Shown here: piece after piece, positions 31,079-42,800 of the stretch
How positions within the stretch are numbered: position 1 is the stretch's first letter
Layout of the letters: each line of letters opens with the position of its first letter
NCBI GenBank assembly: GCA_963377175.1
Contig: CAUJNA010001247.1
Location: 144,106-208,105, forward strand
Direction of reading: 5' to 3'
Length of the DNA: 64,000 nucleotides
Source of the DNA: Effrenium voratum
Taxonomy: Eukaryota > Sar > Dinophyceae > Suessiales > Symbiodiniaceae
Position numbers and translations under genes: made by a program
Notes under the pieces: model-generated
Database searches by the model: none
What the model saw: only the letters and a program-made list of their open reading frames with translations
Told to the model about the DNA's origin: nothing

Positions 31079-32402
31079 ACTCCGGCTGGGCTTTCTCGAA
31101 GTTTCGGTTCCTTCGGCTCTTTTTCGGGTTCTGGTTCCGTTTCTTTTCGGCAAATTTAATTGTTGTTTTTTGGTTTTGGGCGGATCTTGGCCGTTAGAAA
31201 TCCTTCGTGCTTCTCCTGACTCCTTGTTCCTACCCCCCTCTGCAGTCGGGCAAAAAACACTTAGCCCCGAGGTCGGGGCTGATGCCGCCATTGGGAGGCA
31301 ATCTGACTTGTGCTGCGCGGCTTTTCCACGTGAAACTTGTGCCAGGAAGCAGCTGGCCGGAGGCTGGTTTCTCTTCGATTGTAAGACATGTTTACTGGAG
31401 CCACGTGCTCAAAACCGATTCGGGTAGATGATGAAGGTTAGTAAGGGACAATCCCCTTGCCATAAATAGCTGCGAAAATACCGCCTTCTTAATTCTTTAC
31501 ATGGTTCTGGGTAGACCATTTCAATACCGGATTTGATGAATTGGGATCCATGGCAAACAAAAGTCTTTACCATTTGAAGGAGAATCGGTTTGCTCAAAGA
31601 AAGAATACGGGATGTATGGCTAAGTTTTGTTCTGGAGGGCCCAAAAACCAAGGCGAGCTGCCTGGGTGCAAGCCCAATCTGTCCGAAGCGCGAATGCAGC
31701 GAAAGCATCAAAGGGTCACCAGAGCGCCGGCAAGCGCCGACTTGTTGAACCCATTTGTGGATACCTGGAGAGTGCGAGTTGGAGTTGGACTGCGAATGTT
31801 GAGCCATAGTTGCAGCCTTGCCTCCGTGGATGAAGCTTGTAATCACCTTGCAAGTAGCCGGCGTGGCTCAGATGTTCTTCGACCTGAGTCATGTGAGGGT
31901 TTCCCATTCTTGGCCATCGGGTGGGGGGCATGCCAGGCAATGGGCGGTGTATTCCAGAACTGACTCCCCTCCGGCATTGCTTAGACACAGAAGGCAGTCA
32001 GATTGGATCCTTGGGATCACGAGAGACTTGAGGTCAGCACATTGTACTCAACATACACAAGCTGTCCACTTTATTTGAGCTCTCTGACGCCACACGTCCT
32101 ACCCCTTAACGCCATGGACGAGGGCAGCTTGTGGCCGATCGATACCAAGGCAGGCCATTGCCAGAGATTCTTTCAGAGCATGTGGATCAGTTGCCTTTTG
32201 TATTCGCATGCGAACAAGTGAGACCACACAATAATTACAATTCATCACGCAGTTCTCAGCTCGCCATCAGGCCCTCCTTGTTGCCAGCACGGCAGCTGCG
32301 GTAGGGCTGCAAGCTTAGGAGAGCTGCCCAGGATCTCCACGTTCCTGTCTCACCGGTAGGGAGCTGCATCCCTTTGGCAGCCGGCACCATGGATGGACAT
32401 GA
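31079..32402. other. No certain gene
   Basis: Frames at 31541-31963 (+) and 31409-31846 (-) overlap and neither shows a motif. Confidence 0.4.
31409..31545 (+). repeat. GTGCTCAAAACCGATTCGGG element, copy 2
   Basis: Starts GTGCTCAAAACCGATTCGGG like 23980 and shares the TTTACATGGTTCTGGGTAGAC block. Confidence 0.5.
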
Positions 32403-32500
32403 CTGTGGCTCAAAAAACCGGTACCCAAAATGGAACCCTGGTAAGTGGAAACATGGACCAAAACCTGCATAACCCCTCCTGTTTAATTTTGAGCCACACC
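32403..32500 (+). repeat. Introner with ACATGA target-site duplication
   Basis: CTGTGGCTCAAAAAA left, TTTTGAGCCACACC right. ACATGA lies directly upstream (32397-32402) and again at 32502-32507. Confidence 0.8.
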
Positions 32501-32507
32501 CACATGA

Positions 32508-32694
32508 AGACAATCGAACATGCAACAAGCTTCCTGGGGACGGTTGCTGCGTTGATTGATCGCTGCGAGGTTTGTGGCTGGTTTGCAGATTGCTTGGGTG
32601 CGGCTTTCGCCTCGGGTGAGGCCCTCAGAAGGTTGCCCTGCAGCCATGCCACGTTGATGGCGGCTGCCGAGTTTGACTTGGCCAATTTTGAACA
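32508..32694 (+). CDS. Candidate exon after an introner, unknown protein
   Basis: Encodes TIEHATSFLGTVAALIDRCE, VCGWFADCLGAAFASGEALR and on to EFDLANFEQ, ending at a GC donor (GAACAG|GCAAGG); without splicing it would stop at 32713. Alanine-rich with four cysteines. Codon usage is protein-like; family not recognised. Confidence 0.4.
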
Positions 32695-32713
32695 GGCAAG
32701 GGTGGTGCCGTGA

Positions 32714-34005
32714 CCTGTGCTGGTGCCGGTGCCAGTTAGTAACGGTAGTAATAGCGACAGTGTAAATGGTAGACGTGGTAGTGCTGGGGTTGGGCTGTAG
32801 GGGTGAGCTGGAGACTTGTTGTTGGCATGTCTTGGTTCAAAGGTTAGACGGCGCATGAACCGGGAGAAGCACAATGGAAAAGTGAATGGCGAAGCACCAA
32901 GGACGCGGCTCTTACCTTTGTGTATCGATTGTATTTGTGTGCACTTTAAGGTCAGGGTGTCTTAAGGATGAGCATCCTTAAAGGCAAGCATAACCATCAC
33001 ATGTTTGTTGCTGTGCGTGGCCTTTCGGGTCCTTCCGTCAGGTCCCACGGACCTTGGTTCCCGGCCTTTGGCCGGCCTGGGGTACTTTGAAGCCAGAAGG
33101 CAGCAGTTTTTGCGATGCTGACTCGGCACGCCCTCCCAAAATTGACCCTCAAGAAACACTTCATCCATCCTGCCCCACCCGTACCAACACCAAGCCTACT
33201 GTGACTGCTCTTAGATCCTCTAGAAACCTTGCACCTTTAAACCAACCCTCAACTCATAACTTTGGCCTGAGTCAAGCTCAAATCCCTACGTCCTATGTAG
33301 TTTCAAGTTCAATCAAATCTGACTTAACAGCCTAGAGCGCATCAATCCTGAAACAACCCTAAGCCCAGCCTAAACTGCTCATCACACGCCTGAGCTCAAT
33401 GGAATCCTACCCAACTCTTAAACCATCCATGCGACTTTTCAGACAAACGGCATCCGCTTCAAGCCGTGAGATGCTGGATGATGTAGGAGGCTTCCTTTCG
33501 GCAGACACGGAAAGGATGAGGTGAGCCAAGCTGAAAAACTTGGAAGGAAACAGCTCTGTGCCCAATTTGTATCCTGGCAGAGAGGAAACACACCGGGCGC
33601 CGCAGCCCGGCACTCAGATTTGCGGGCGGAGAAACAGACATGAGAGCCACACGCACCATCCATAAATCAGGTTTGCCAACTCGGCCAAAGAATGCTTTCT
33701 CTAAATTCGACACAAGCCCGCAAAACTGACCGAGACAATGCCACCCCCTAAGCCTAAAGCAAACCTGGGCCTACCTGAAGTCCACCAAACCTACCGTGAA
33801 CCCCAACCAAAGCGACCACCCCCCCACCACCGACCACCCCAGGCTAACCGCGCAGGTTCAACCGGATAGGGTTGACACAATGCAAGTGACTAACAAATGG
33901 AAGTCCTCATCGTGTGCAGGACAAAGCAGCAAAGACCCTCAAACGAGCTAGCCAAAGCGCTTGGCAACGATGAGTGACTGCTTTTCTTCAGCCTAAACTA
34001 CATGG
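32714..34005. other. No supported gene
   Basis: CA-rich and pyrimidine-rich sequence with only short frames. Confidence 0.5.
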
Positions 34006-34509
34006 ATGAGCAGCCGCCACGCGTACACGCTGCCTGTCACGTCGGCGAATTATGTACCTCTTGGAACAAGAGTTTTGTCATTTGGATCGCGTCTCGCTTG
34101 CAGGAGTGTCGGAATAGTTTGTGAATGCGGCGCCATCATCCAGGGCAAGTGCACTCCTGAGGCGGGTGAGTTCCGCTGGAAGCCATTGCCTGGGAGCCGA
34201 TCGACCGATCGAAGTCTCGGCGAGGAGATCGAGAGACACAGAGCCTCCAATCGCCACCAGCGCAACATGCTCCGGCACAGCGGCAAGGAGGCGCCGGAAG
34301 TGAATCAAAGCAACACCGGCGCCGTTGGTGGACACTGCAAATGACTCACAGCGGAAGATTGGCGCAGCTCGAAGGATGCTGCTTGAGGCGTTGACAGGTC
34401 TGGTTCCAGTAGTAGGTAGCAAGGAACCGTGACACTTTTTGACACCAGCAGTGATAGTGACACCGGTGCCCCCGATGGCTCGAGCCTTCGGCGGGTTCCG
34501 GACAGCCAT
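34006..34509. other. Overlapping frames on both strands, unresolved
   Basis: The + frame 34006-34344 (112 codons) and the - frame 34078-34509 (143 codons) are both moderately protein-like. The minus frame contains a smooth hydrophobic stretch (AAVPEHVALVAIGGSVSLDL). I cannot choose between them. Confidence 0.25.
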
Positions 34510-34614
34510 AGCGGATCATGACCCAGGCGTCGGACTTCTCGCCCATGTGCGTGTTGACGGATGCGAGTTGCCAAGCACTGCTGAGCTGTAAACAATGTGA
34601 TGTTTGATATCTTC

Positions 34615-34722
34615 CAGCAAAAAAAACAGTTTCAAATAGCATCTTCCAGAAAAAGCAGGTTCGAATAGAATCTTCCAGGAAGAAAAAGCAGGACAAATAG
34701 TATCTTCCCAGGAAAAAAAGGT
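34615..34722. repeat. Three imperfect tandem copies of a 35 bp unit
   Basis: ATCTTCCAGnAAAAAnCAG recurs about every 35 bp. Confidence 0.65.
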
Positions 34723-34898
34723 TCATCGCTTCGTTCCCGGGCCTTTGGGCACTGGACATGTCAAATCCCTAGCGCAGATCTCCGACCGAGCAACGGAGGT
34801 GACTGGCTTCCGCAGCGCCTTCTTCATCGACACCCAGTCCAGGCAGGACCTTTTGACATGGGAAGCAGCATCTTTGACGTTGACACAGACACACCTTA

Positions 34899-35092
34899 AA
34901 TCTCTCTCTCTCTCTCTCTCTGTCTCTTTCTCTTTCTTTCTGATTGTCTGTCTGTCTGTGTGTGTCTGCGTGTGTCTGTGTCTGTCTGTGTCTGTCTGCG
35001 TCTGTGTGTGTCTGTCTGCGTCTGTCTGTGTCTGTCTGTTTCTGTCTCTGCCTGTCTGTGTCTGTCTGTGTCTGCCTGCGTCTGTCTGTGTT

Positions 35093-35152
<60 letters not shown>

Positions 35153-35156
35153 TCTT

Positions 35157-35189
<33 letters not shown>

Positions 35190-35207
35190 TTTGCTGTGTG
35201 TGTGTGT
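34899..35207. repeat. Compound pyrimidine microsatellite
   Basis: CT, TCTG, TTTC, TTGC and TCTG runs in series. Long SVCL-type and antisense DRQT-type frames are artefacts. Confidence 0.9.
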
Positions 35208-35478
35208 GAACCGTCCTGGAGCACGGACGCAAAACTTTAAGCAGCAGGGGCGTGTGGCACTCTCATCCTACCACACGCAATGAAGCTGTGGGTGAGAGTG
35301 GGAAGCAAGGCCTGATCAGCCTTGTGTACCTGCCTTTCCTTCTTTTTCCTGACTGTTTTTCCGTCCTGTTCGCTGTTGCTTCCCGGTTTCTGTTCTGCAT
35401 TTTGACCTGTCAAGCAATTTCAGCAGTTGCAGGTTCTTCCAACCTTTTCATCTCGGCTAGTGAAGCCTCTCGAGATAA
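35205..35478 (+). repeat. 274 bp direct repeat, copy 1
   Basis: From TGTGTGAACCGTCCTGGAGC to CCTCTCGAGATAA, nearly identical to 36117-36393. It starts with a small hairpin (CGTCC/GGACG). Confidence 0.85.
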
Positions 35479-35574
35479 GTGTGTTTACCCACGGCCTGTC
35501 CGACATGGCGCTGTGGGCTGGACTCGCCATATGCGGGAGCCCCCTGCAAGGGGATGACGTTCAAAAGTTCACGT

Positions 35575-35722
35575 TCAGTTCACCTTCGCATTGCACTGCC
35601 TGCCTTTTGAACAAGGCAGCTCTCACGAGGTATCAGGCTCCGGCAGCTTCATTCGCATTGCACTGCCTGCGTTTTGAACAAGGCAGCTCTCATGAGGTAT
35701 CAGGATTCGGCAGCTTCATGCG
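35575..35722. repeat. Two tandem copies of about 67 bp
   Basis: GCATTGCACTGCCTGCnTTTTG to GGTATCAGGnTnCGGCAGC is present twice. Confidence 0.75.
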
Positions 35723-35839
35723 CGAGTGACAAGCCGGTCAGACACCGACTTTGCCGTTCATTGGTTCACGCTCTGCGCCGACTCAGATCAGTTCAATTCA
35801 TGTTCACGCCTTGACTACCATTTTCGTTTCTTGCGAAAC

Positions 35840-36100
35840 CTTTTTCCGTTGCCGCGGGGTTTTTTGTCGGGCCCCTGGTGGAATTCCCTCGATTTGGTTT
35901 TGTGTGCTTGGGTTTTTTTTTTTCGTTTTTCGTCTTTGAAAGTCTTTTGCTGTTGCCGCGGGGTTTTTGGCGGTCCCCTGGTGGAATTCCCTCTGCTTGG
36001 TTTTGTGCGCCCGGTTTTTCGTCCTTGAAAATCTTTTGCTGTTGCCGCGGGGTTTTTGGCGGTCCCCTGGTGGAATTCCCTCTGTGTGGTTCGTGTCCGC
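35840..36100. repeat. Three tandem copies of about 85 bp
   Basis: Each has GTTGCCGCGGGGTTTTT, CCCCTGGTGGAATTCCCTC and, between copies, a TTTCGTCnTTGAAAnTCTTTTGC link. Confidence 0.8.
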
Positions 36101-36116
36101 CCCACCGGGGCTTTGT

Positions 36117-36393
36117 GTGTGTGAACCGTCCTGGAGCACGGACGCCAAACTTTAAGCAGCAGGGGCGTGTGGCACTCTCATCCTACCGCACGCAATGAAG
36201 CTGTGGGTGAGAGTGGGAAGCAAGGCCTGATCAGCCTTGTGTACCCGCCTTTCCTTCTTTTTCCTGACTGTTTTTCCGTCCTGTTCGCTGTTGCTTCCCG
36301 GTTTCTGTTCTGCATTTTGACCTGTCAAGCAATTTCAGCAGTTGCAGGTTCTTCCAACCTTTTCATCTCGGCTAGTGAAGCCTCTCGAGATAA
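36117..36393 (+). repeat. 274 bp direct repeat, copy 2
   Basis: Second copy of 35205-35478, 912 bp downstream, with a few substitutions. Confidence 0.85.
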
Positions 36394-36397
36394 TGTG

Positions 36398-36594
<197 letters not shown>

Positions 36595-36832
36595 TGCTGT
36601 GTTTGTGTCTGTGTCTGTCTTTGTCTGTCTGCGTCTGTCTGTGTCTATCTGTGCCTGTTTGTGTCTGTGTCTGTCTGTGTCTGTCTGTGTGTGTGTGTGT
36701 GTGTGTGCGTGTGTCTGTGTCTGTCGTTGTCTGTCTGTGTGTGTTTGTGTCTACCTGCTTGTCTGTCTCTCTGCCTGCCTGACCATGGTTAGGGTAAGCT
36801 TCAGCAACGTGGATATCTACCATCAATCGGAG

Positions 36833-36834
<2 letters not shown>

Positions 36835-36930
<96 letters not shown>

Positions 36931-36975
36931 GCGGGAGAGAGCGAGAGAGGGAGAGAGAGGGCGAGATCGAGCGAG
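36835..36975. repeat. (GA)n microsatellite
   Basis: Uninterrupted GA to about 36928, then imperfect GAGA/GAGC. Confidence 0.95.
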
Positions 36976-37362
36976 AGAGAATGAAAGAGAAAGTCTTGTT
37001 CAACACGCTGTCAACGTTGCCCGTTCAACAGCCTGTGGGAGGCTGCTGCCACATGGGCCGCTGACTCAGCTTGCAGTCAACCTTTGGAAGAAAGCAGGAC
37101 TGATCACATTTTCCTTTGTGGACATGGTCGCCTTGCCCAAATACGGATACACAAATGGCTGTGTACCTTGCAGTGGTTGGTTTGTTCTGTGCTATTGAAT
37201 CAGAGCATTCAGGTTTAGCATTGCGTGGTGGGCGAAGGCATCTTGCTGGCAGCGAGCGTAGCTTTTGCTCTTACCCTCTTTCCTCCAGGGTTTGTCTTGG
37301 AAGTTGGGTGACGTGGGAGCTGACAGGTCGTTCTGCTGATCCTCAACATTCCCTTGACGCAG

Positions 37363-38076
37363 ATGTTGTGCAGCGCAGCTGCTGGCCGCTGTGGGGCGGT
37401 TCAGCTTTGTACGTCCGTGTTCGTGCTGCGCGTGCTGCTTCAGATGTCCGTTTTCTGGTCCAGAGGCATTCCCTGGAAGGAGGTGGCTGTGGGTGCAAAA
37501 CAGTCGGCAACCCCCAAATGGATTGCCCGTTCGGTCAATGGAAACATGGACTCAACCCTGCAAAATGGATTGCCCGCTCGGCAAATGGAAGCAAATACCA
37601 ACACCAGCGGTCCCATATCCTGGTTGAATTTTGCCCCATAGGTGGTCTTCGAAGCCGGCGGGGTGATTCCTCTCTCGGTAGCGTCGATGGCTCATGGAGC
37701 CGCCGGCTGCCATCGCCCCATGGGGTGCTATGAAGCTCTGGGGCTTCTGGTCTTCTTCTTTGGAACATGGCTGAACGTCTATCCGGAGTGGCAGCGTCAC
37801 AGATGGAAGAGCCAGGGTCACGTGGGGCAGCTTTATCGCCGCGGCCTGTTTTCAGTGGCTCGCCACATCAACTACACTGGCGAGATCTTGTCCTTTGTTG
37901 GCTTTTCTTTCGTCACGGGAGTGGCTTGGACCCTTTGGGTACCTGTCATCATGGCAGCCGGCATGTGCACTCTCAGCGTGCGCGAGATCGAGTTCTACTT
38001 GAGCCAGCGATACCATGGTGAATGGGCACAATTTACAGTAGACGTGCCGTGGCTCATGGTCCCCGGGCTGTACTAA
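37363..38076 (+). CDS. DUF1295 / steroid 5-alpha-reductase C-terminal-like membrane protein
   Basis: Two exons were placed. Exon 37363-37482 opens at an ATG right after CCCTTGACGCAG and encodes MLCSAAAGRCGAVQLCTSVF up to FWSRGIPWKE. Exon 37642-38076 continues VVFEAGGVIPLSVASMAHG in phase, has a hydrophobic segment (ALGLLVFFFGTWLN), then RRGLFSVARHINYTGEI, another membrane segment (GFSFVTGVAWTLWVPVIMAA), REIEFYLSQRYHGEWAQF and VPWLMVPGLY before TAA. The HxNYxGE and C-terminal Y-x-x-Y/W...VPxLY pattern is typical of DUF1295 and related membrane oxidoreductases/methyltransferases. Full family members are longer at the N-terminus, so upstream exons probably exist (an AG|G acceptor lies at 37289). 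The substrate cannot be inferred. The intron 37483-37641 is an introner. Confidence 0.8.
37483..37641 (+). repeat. Introner forming the complete intron of the DUF1295-like gene
   Basis: 159 bp. Preceded by AAGGAG|GTGGCT and followed by CCATAG|GTGGTC, so AGGTGG is duplicated and gives both splice sites. GGTGCAAAAC left and ATTTTGCCCCA right are the inverted ends. The interior contains a partial duplication of AAATGGATTGCCCGnTCGG. Confidence 0.85.
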
Positions 38077-39018
38077 GAGAGGGCAACAATTAATTGATCC
38101 ACACTCAGCAGAGATGGTCTTGGCAAGAAAGACAAGCTGTCTTCCTGGGCAGACTCCATTGGAGGGCAAGCGTCATCACACTGAAATTCTGGGGAGTCTG
38201 CATGCTTACAAGGAACTGTCAGCGATCGACTGATATGTCGCACCAAGCAATTGCCACCCAGCGTCCAGAACCGACAGACAACGGGCTCTTGCCATCCAGG
38301 CGGTGTGTGCAGAATGACTTGCTTCGTCCAAGCTCGACGTCAGCTGCGCATCGAATCTGCTGCCGTCCCTTTTGACATGCTTTGTGTGCAGTGTGGTCAT
38401 TGAGGCAGAGGCACAGCTCATTTGAAGAAAGTGCTGGCACATTGCAATGAAGGAAAAATATGTTGGCACGGTGAACTCGTAGGAATCAGCATTGGAGTCA
38501 GTGAGGGACTTGATCGATGCTTGGAAGGTGGTGGCTTGTGAGGAGGTCTCTGAATATCGTGATGCTGCTCTGCGGCTCTTGCCTGTGTTACCCACTTGCC
38601 TTTGAGTCTTTGAGTGCGTTCTTGCGGCATACGGGTTTCGTTTCGCACTTGCCTCATACCAGGGCACTGGTAAACTCGAATGATGTGGTCCTGGAGGCCA
38701 CGAAAGATGAGTCAAATTGGCACGGGGTCATATTTGCCGCACTCTTGCAGGTCGGCTCGCATGTCGGCGGCACCACCAAGGCAGGCCAGCGACGCCCAGC
38801 GACGCCCAGCGACGCCCAGCGACGCCCAGCGACGCCCAGCGACGCGACGCGCGACGCGCGCTCCGCACGCTTTGCACACTTTCTCTGGGCAGGTTATTGC
38901 AACCATGGCCGGCCGTGTGGTGGGTGTGGATCAGCAGCCGGAGCTTGTGGCGCAAGTTCCGTGCTGAGTATGCTGAGGGAACTCAAGGCGGGCGCACAGA
39001 TTTCATCCGTTTCCCACG
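38077..39018. other. No certain gene; possible exon near 38665-38780
   Basis: The segment 38665-38780 encodes LVNSNDVVLEATKDESNWHG followed by VIFAALLQVGSHVGGTTK before a GC donor, and looks like an exon. The rest has no convincing frame. Confidence 0.3.
38790..38852. repeat. Minisatellite, 10 bp unit GCGACGCCCA
   Basis: About six tandem units, then GCGACGCGACGCGC. Confidence 0.85.
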
Positions 39019-39126
39019 TGAGACATAGTCAAAACCCAGGTAAGAGAAGGCTCGTGAGGGATAGTCCCAATTCTTGACATGTTTCTGGGTAAACCATGTT
39101 GCCAGGTTTTGATTGTGGCTCACGTA
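39019..39126 (+). repeat. GTGAG/CTCAC inverted-repeat element, likely introner
   Basis: GTGAGACATAGTCAAAACCCAGG left and CCAGGTTTTGATTGTGGCTCAC right are inverted; CACGT stands at both sides. It contains the TTGACATGTTTCTGGGTAAACC block of the GTGCTCAAAACCG elements. Confidence 0.55.
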
Positions 39127-39597
39127 GCCCATGCTGAAACCAGATTTACAACGCCAAGGCTCGAGAAAATCATCCAGAGATCCAGTTCGAGGAGGGATAT
39201 GGCATGCGCACCCATCAAGCACTCAAATGGGGAAGCCCCGGATTCCCCCGGTGGATCAACAGGGAGTGTCCCTTTTGGGGAGAATCTCCTTTTTGGAGGG
39301 AAGACACCCCATGAACAGCACAGGTCATTAATCTGGGGGTCAACATTACTTGTCAGAATTTCGACGCCTTCGATTCCACGAAGCTGATGGTGGCTAGCTC
39401 AAGGGGGGTGACCTGTTGTCGCGCACGGAGTTGCTTGGGGCAGTATTGAACAAGTTTGCTTGAGTCCGCTCAGTAGCACAGTTTCAGCAGACTTGCTGCC
39501 TGAGGCGCTGACAAAGTCCCTTCAGCCGCAACGATTCACAAAGGCAACTCTGGCAATTTTGACCTGGTCACCCTGAAATCGGGATGGGGTGCGGCAG

Positions 39598-39757
39598 GTT
39601 TTCATCGACATCAGCGGAAGCAGGGACCTGGCTACGGTGAGCCTCGTATCTGTGCTGCTGACACGTGATTTCCTTTGGTCAGGTATTCAGAATGATGGAC
39701 TTGGTGGACAAGATCATTGGCCCTGATGCCATGGTTGTGAAATCACAGGCGGCTGCA
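39598..39757 (+). CDS. Two exons of an unidentified protein just upstream of the carbonic anhydrase array
   Basis: Exon 39598-39636 (after GTGCGGCAG|G) encodes VFIDISGSRDLAT. A 46 bp GT-AG intron follows. Exon 39683-39757 (after GGTCAG|G) encodes VFRMMDLVDKIIGPDAMVVK SQAAA and ends at GCA|GTGAGT. Both are phase 0. The next acceptor (39819) would continue in frame into the first carbonic anhydrase copy, so this may be a 5' extension of that gene or the end of a neighbour. Family not recognised. Confidence 0.45.
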
Positions 39758-39855
39758 GTGAGTGTCCATGCCTGATAGGCAAGGAAGCGGCCACCTCGCA
39801 CGGCCCCTCAGCTTGTCAGCAGATCTTCTTGCCTAGAACGATTCTCCCCCTGGCC

Positions 39856-42800
39856 ATGGCGCTGTTCGACCTCTTCGGCGCATGCTCCCGGCCGGAGCCA
39901 CGGGTGGTACGCACCGCCGCGGACCCGCCGGTGCCGCCGCAGGACGCGTTGCAGCTGCTGGCGGAGGGCAACCGCCGCTTCGTGAACGGCACGCCGCTGG
40001 GCGCCCGCACCAAGGACGAGCTGCGGCGGCGGCTGGTCGACGAGGGCCAGGCGCCCCACACTGCCGTCATCGGCTGTGCGGACAGCCGTGCTCCACTGGA
40101 GACTTTGTTTGATGCTATGCCCGGCGACATCTTTGTGCTGCGCAATGCCGGAAACACATGCACACATTCCGAAGGGTCCATGGTGGGCAGCCTGGAGTTC
40201 TGCACGGGCAAGCTGGGCAGCCGCCTGATCCTGGCCGCCCGGTTAACACGACTTGCTTGCGCAACCGCCCGTATCGCGCTCGCCCCGAGGTCTTGGGCCA
40301 CTCGAAGTGCGGGGCCGTGTACGGCGCCACCAAGGCGTACCTCAGCGGCGCCCGGGGCAAGGCCTCCGCGCTGGAAGGTCTGCTGCAGGGCCTGGGCTCC
40401 GTGGCGCAGCAGGCCGCCGAGCAGCTGGGGCCCGGCGCCCAGGAGGAGGACGTGGCCGCGCGCGCCGTGAGCGTGCGCCTCGGCGCGAGTCGGCGAGTCG
40501 GCGGTTTCAGAGGACAAGCATTCAGCAAGCATAAGCCAGTGACGTATACCCCTTTGCCTTTCGCGCCATTCATACTTGGGCACCCCGATTGTACATAGTG
40601 AGAAGCATGAGAACCGCGAACCTGGCTCTGGCTATCGCAGCCAGCAGCCACGCAGTGTAGCGTGCACTTTGCATGCAGTATGAAATTGTCACTTAAGCAG
40701 CGGAACCGGGCGTATTGACAAAACCCTTAGGAACGTCTTCCAGACCATGGCCTTCCTGATGCGCTACAGCGAGTCCATCCGAGAGAGCGTGCGTACTGGG
40801 CAGGTCCAGATCCATGGCGGCATCTACCACTTGGAGACGGGATGCGTGGAATTCCTGGGGCAGTGCCCAATGCAAGGCCAGCTGCTGGACTCCACGATGT
40901 CCATTCCCCCAAGCATGGCCCATGCGGATGCCCCGAGCCGCGGCGTGCACGGCGTGCGCACGGGCGCCGACGCTGCCGTGTCCAAGGCCGAGGCGCTGCA
41001 GTTGCTGAAGGCGGGCAACCGGCGGTTCGCCGCCGGAGCGCTGACTTCCACCACCACCTCCGGCTCCATGCGGAAGGCCCTGGTCAGCTGCGGCCAGGCA
41101 CCTCACAGCGCCATCCTGGGCTGCGCCGATTCCCGCGTGCCCGTTGACACCGTGTTCGACGCTATGCCCGGGGAGTTGTTCGTGCTGCGCAATGCCGGAA
41201 ACACGTGCACGCATTCCGAAGGGTCCATGGTAGGCAGCCTGGAGTTTTGCACGGGCAAGCTGGGCACCCGCCTGATCCTCGCTACTCAGAGCACCAGTCA
41301 GATTTTTGTTTGCAAGTCGATAGTTGATATGCTGATCCAGGGAAGTTTCCTCCACCCCGTGTTGGCTCACTCCTCCCTGGGCCTTTTGTGGCTTGCGGCT
41401 TGCGGCTTGTCACTCAACTTGGCTCGACTCGCCAGGTCTTGGGGCACACACAGTGCGGGGCCATCGCGGGGGCCACACAGACCTTCCAAGCCAACGAGTC
41501 CAAGGCAGGGTCCACCGGACGCAAGCGACACCCAGGTTTGTGAGAAACGGTTGGCGCATGTTGCGGGCCCCTTGTCGCGCAGGCCCCGGGCTGCGCCTTG
41601 GAGGGCCTGCTGCAGGGCTTGGCCTCTGTGGCCAAGACTGCCAGCGAGGAACTCGGCCCCGGCGCGGCCCCTGAGCAGCTGGTCGCGCACGCGGTCAAGG
41701 TCAACGTCTTCCAATCCATGCGCCTCACCTCAAATTTGTTTCTTAGTTTTGGGACTAGTCGGCGCGTCAGAAGCACAGAACCGAACTCCAAGTTTGGAAG
41801 ACGTTGGCGAACTTAGACTGAAAGAAGAACAGGATTCCCAGATGTTCCTTCTTTTTTCTCGAGTTCGGAGCCTGACACGACAGGAACTTCCTCCTGAAGT
41901 TCAGCGCGCCCATCCGGGAGATGGTGCGCAAGGGGGAGCTGGACATCCAGGGGGGCATCTACCACCTGGAGACGGGCTGCGTGGAGTTCCTGGGCCGCTC
42001 GCCGCAGGAGGCGGAGCTGTTGGCCTCGTCCGAGTCGCTGCCGCCCTCCATGGCCGTGGCTGCGGTGCGCACGGCCCAGAACGAGCCGATGGAGCCCAAG
42101 AGCGCCCTCAGCCTGCTCAAGGCCATCGCCGGGTGGGCCCGCGGGGAGTTTTCGGGTTCGGGTTTCGGATGGCTTCGGGTTACGGACTTGTTGGAGATGT
42201 TGCTCATTTGTCGGAACTTGTGGGGATAGTTGCCTTTGAGGAAAATCACATCATGATGCTCCCAAGTATAAGTGCGAGTGCGCGAAGTGGTGCCGCAGTA
42301 CTTGAAGACCTGAAGCCGCACGTCACCCAGTTTTCCCGTAGGATGGCAACGATCGCTTTGTGGTGGGGGCGCCGGTGGCCAAAGTGCATCGCAGCATGCG
42401 GGAGGCGCTCGCCACGGGGCAAGCGCCCCACACGGCGCTGGTTGGCTGCGCTGACTCGCGCGTGCCCTTGGAGACGGTCTTCGATGCTTTGCCGGGCGAC
42501 CTCTTCGTGCTCCGAAACGCCGGCAACACTTGTGCCGCGGTCGCAAGTTCGGGCACGACTTGCTGAGATTTTGTCTGATTTTCAAGGATTCACGAGTCTT
42601 GCTTTTCGTCTTTGCCTCCTGCAATCGAACTTGTGCCTTTGAGCCCACTCGCTTGCTGTCCTTTGCGCAGGCACCCATGCGGAGGGCAGCATCCTGGGCA
42701 GCCTGGAATTCTGTACGGGCGCCCTGAAGACTCGGCTGATCTTTGTTTTGGGCCACACGAGCTGCGGAGCCATCAAGGGTGCCACGGCCGCGTTCCTGGC

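Noticed and set aside
35205..36393. Terminal-repeat retrotransposon
   Set aside because: Only about 640 bp lie between the repeats, with no coding sequence, primer-binding site or polypurine tract that I can see.
40747..42642. Single + frame of 631 codons (also 45642-47558) as one continuous CDS
   Set aside because: It keeps the domain only up to residue-level matches in exon B1, then runs through introns in wrong frames; the ten-exon model restores all three domains.
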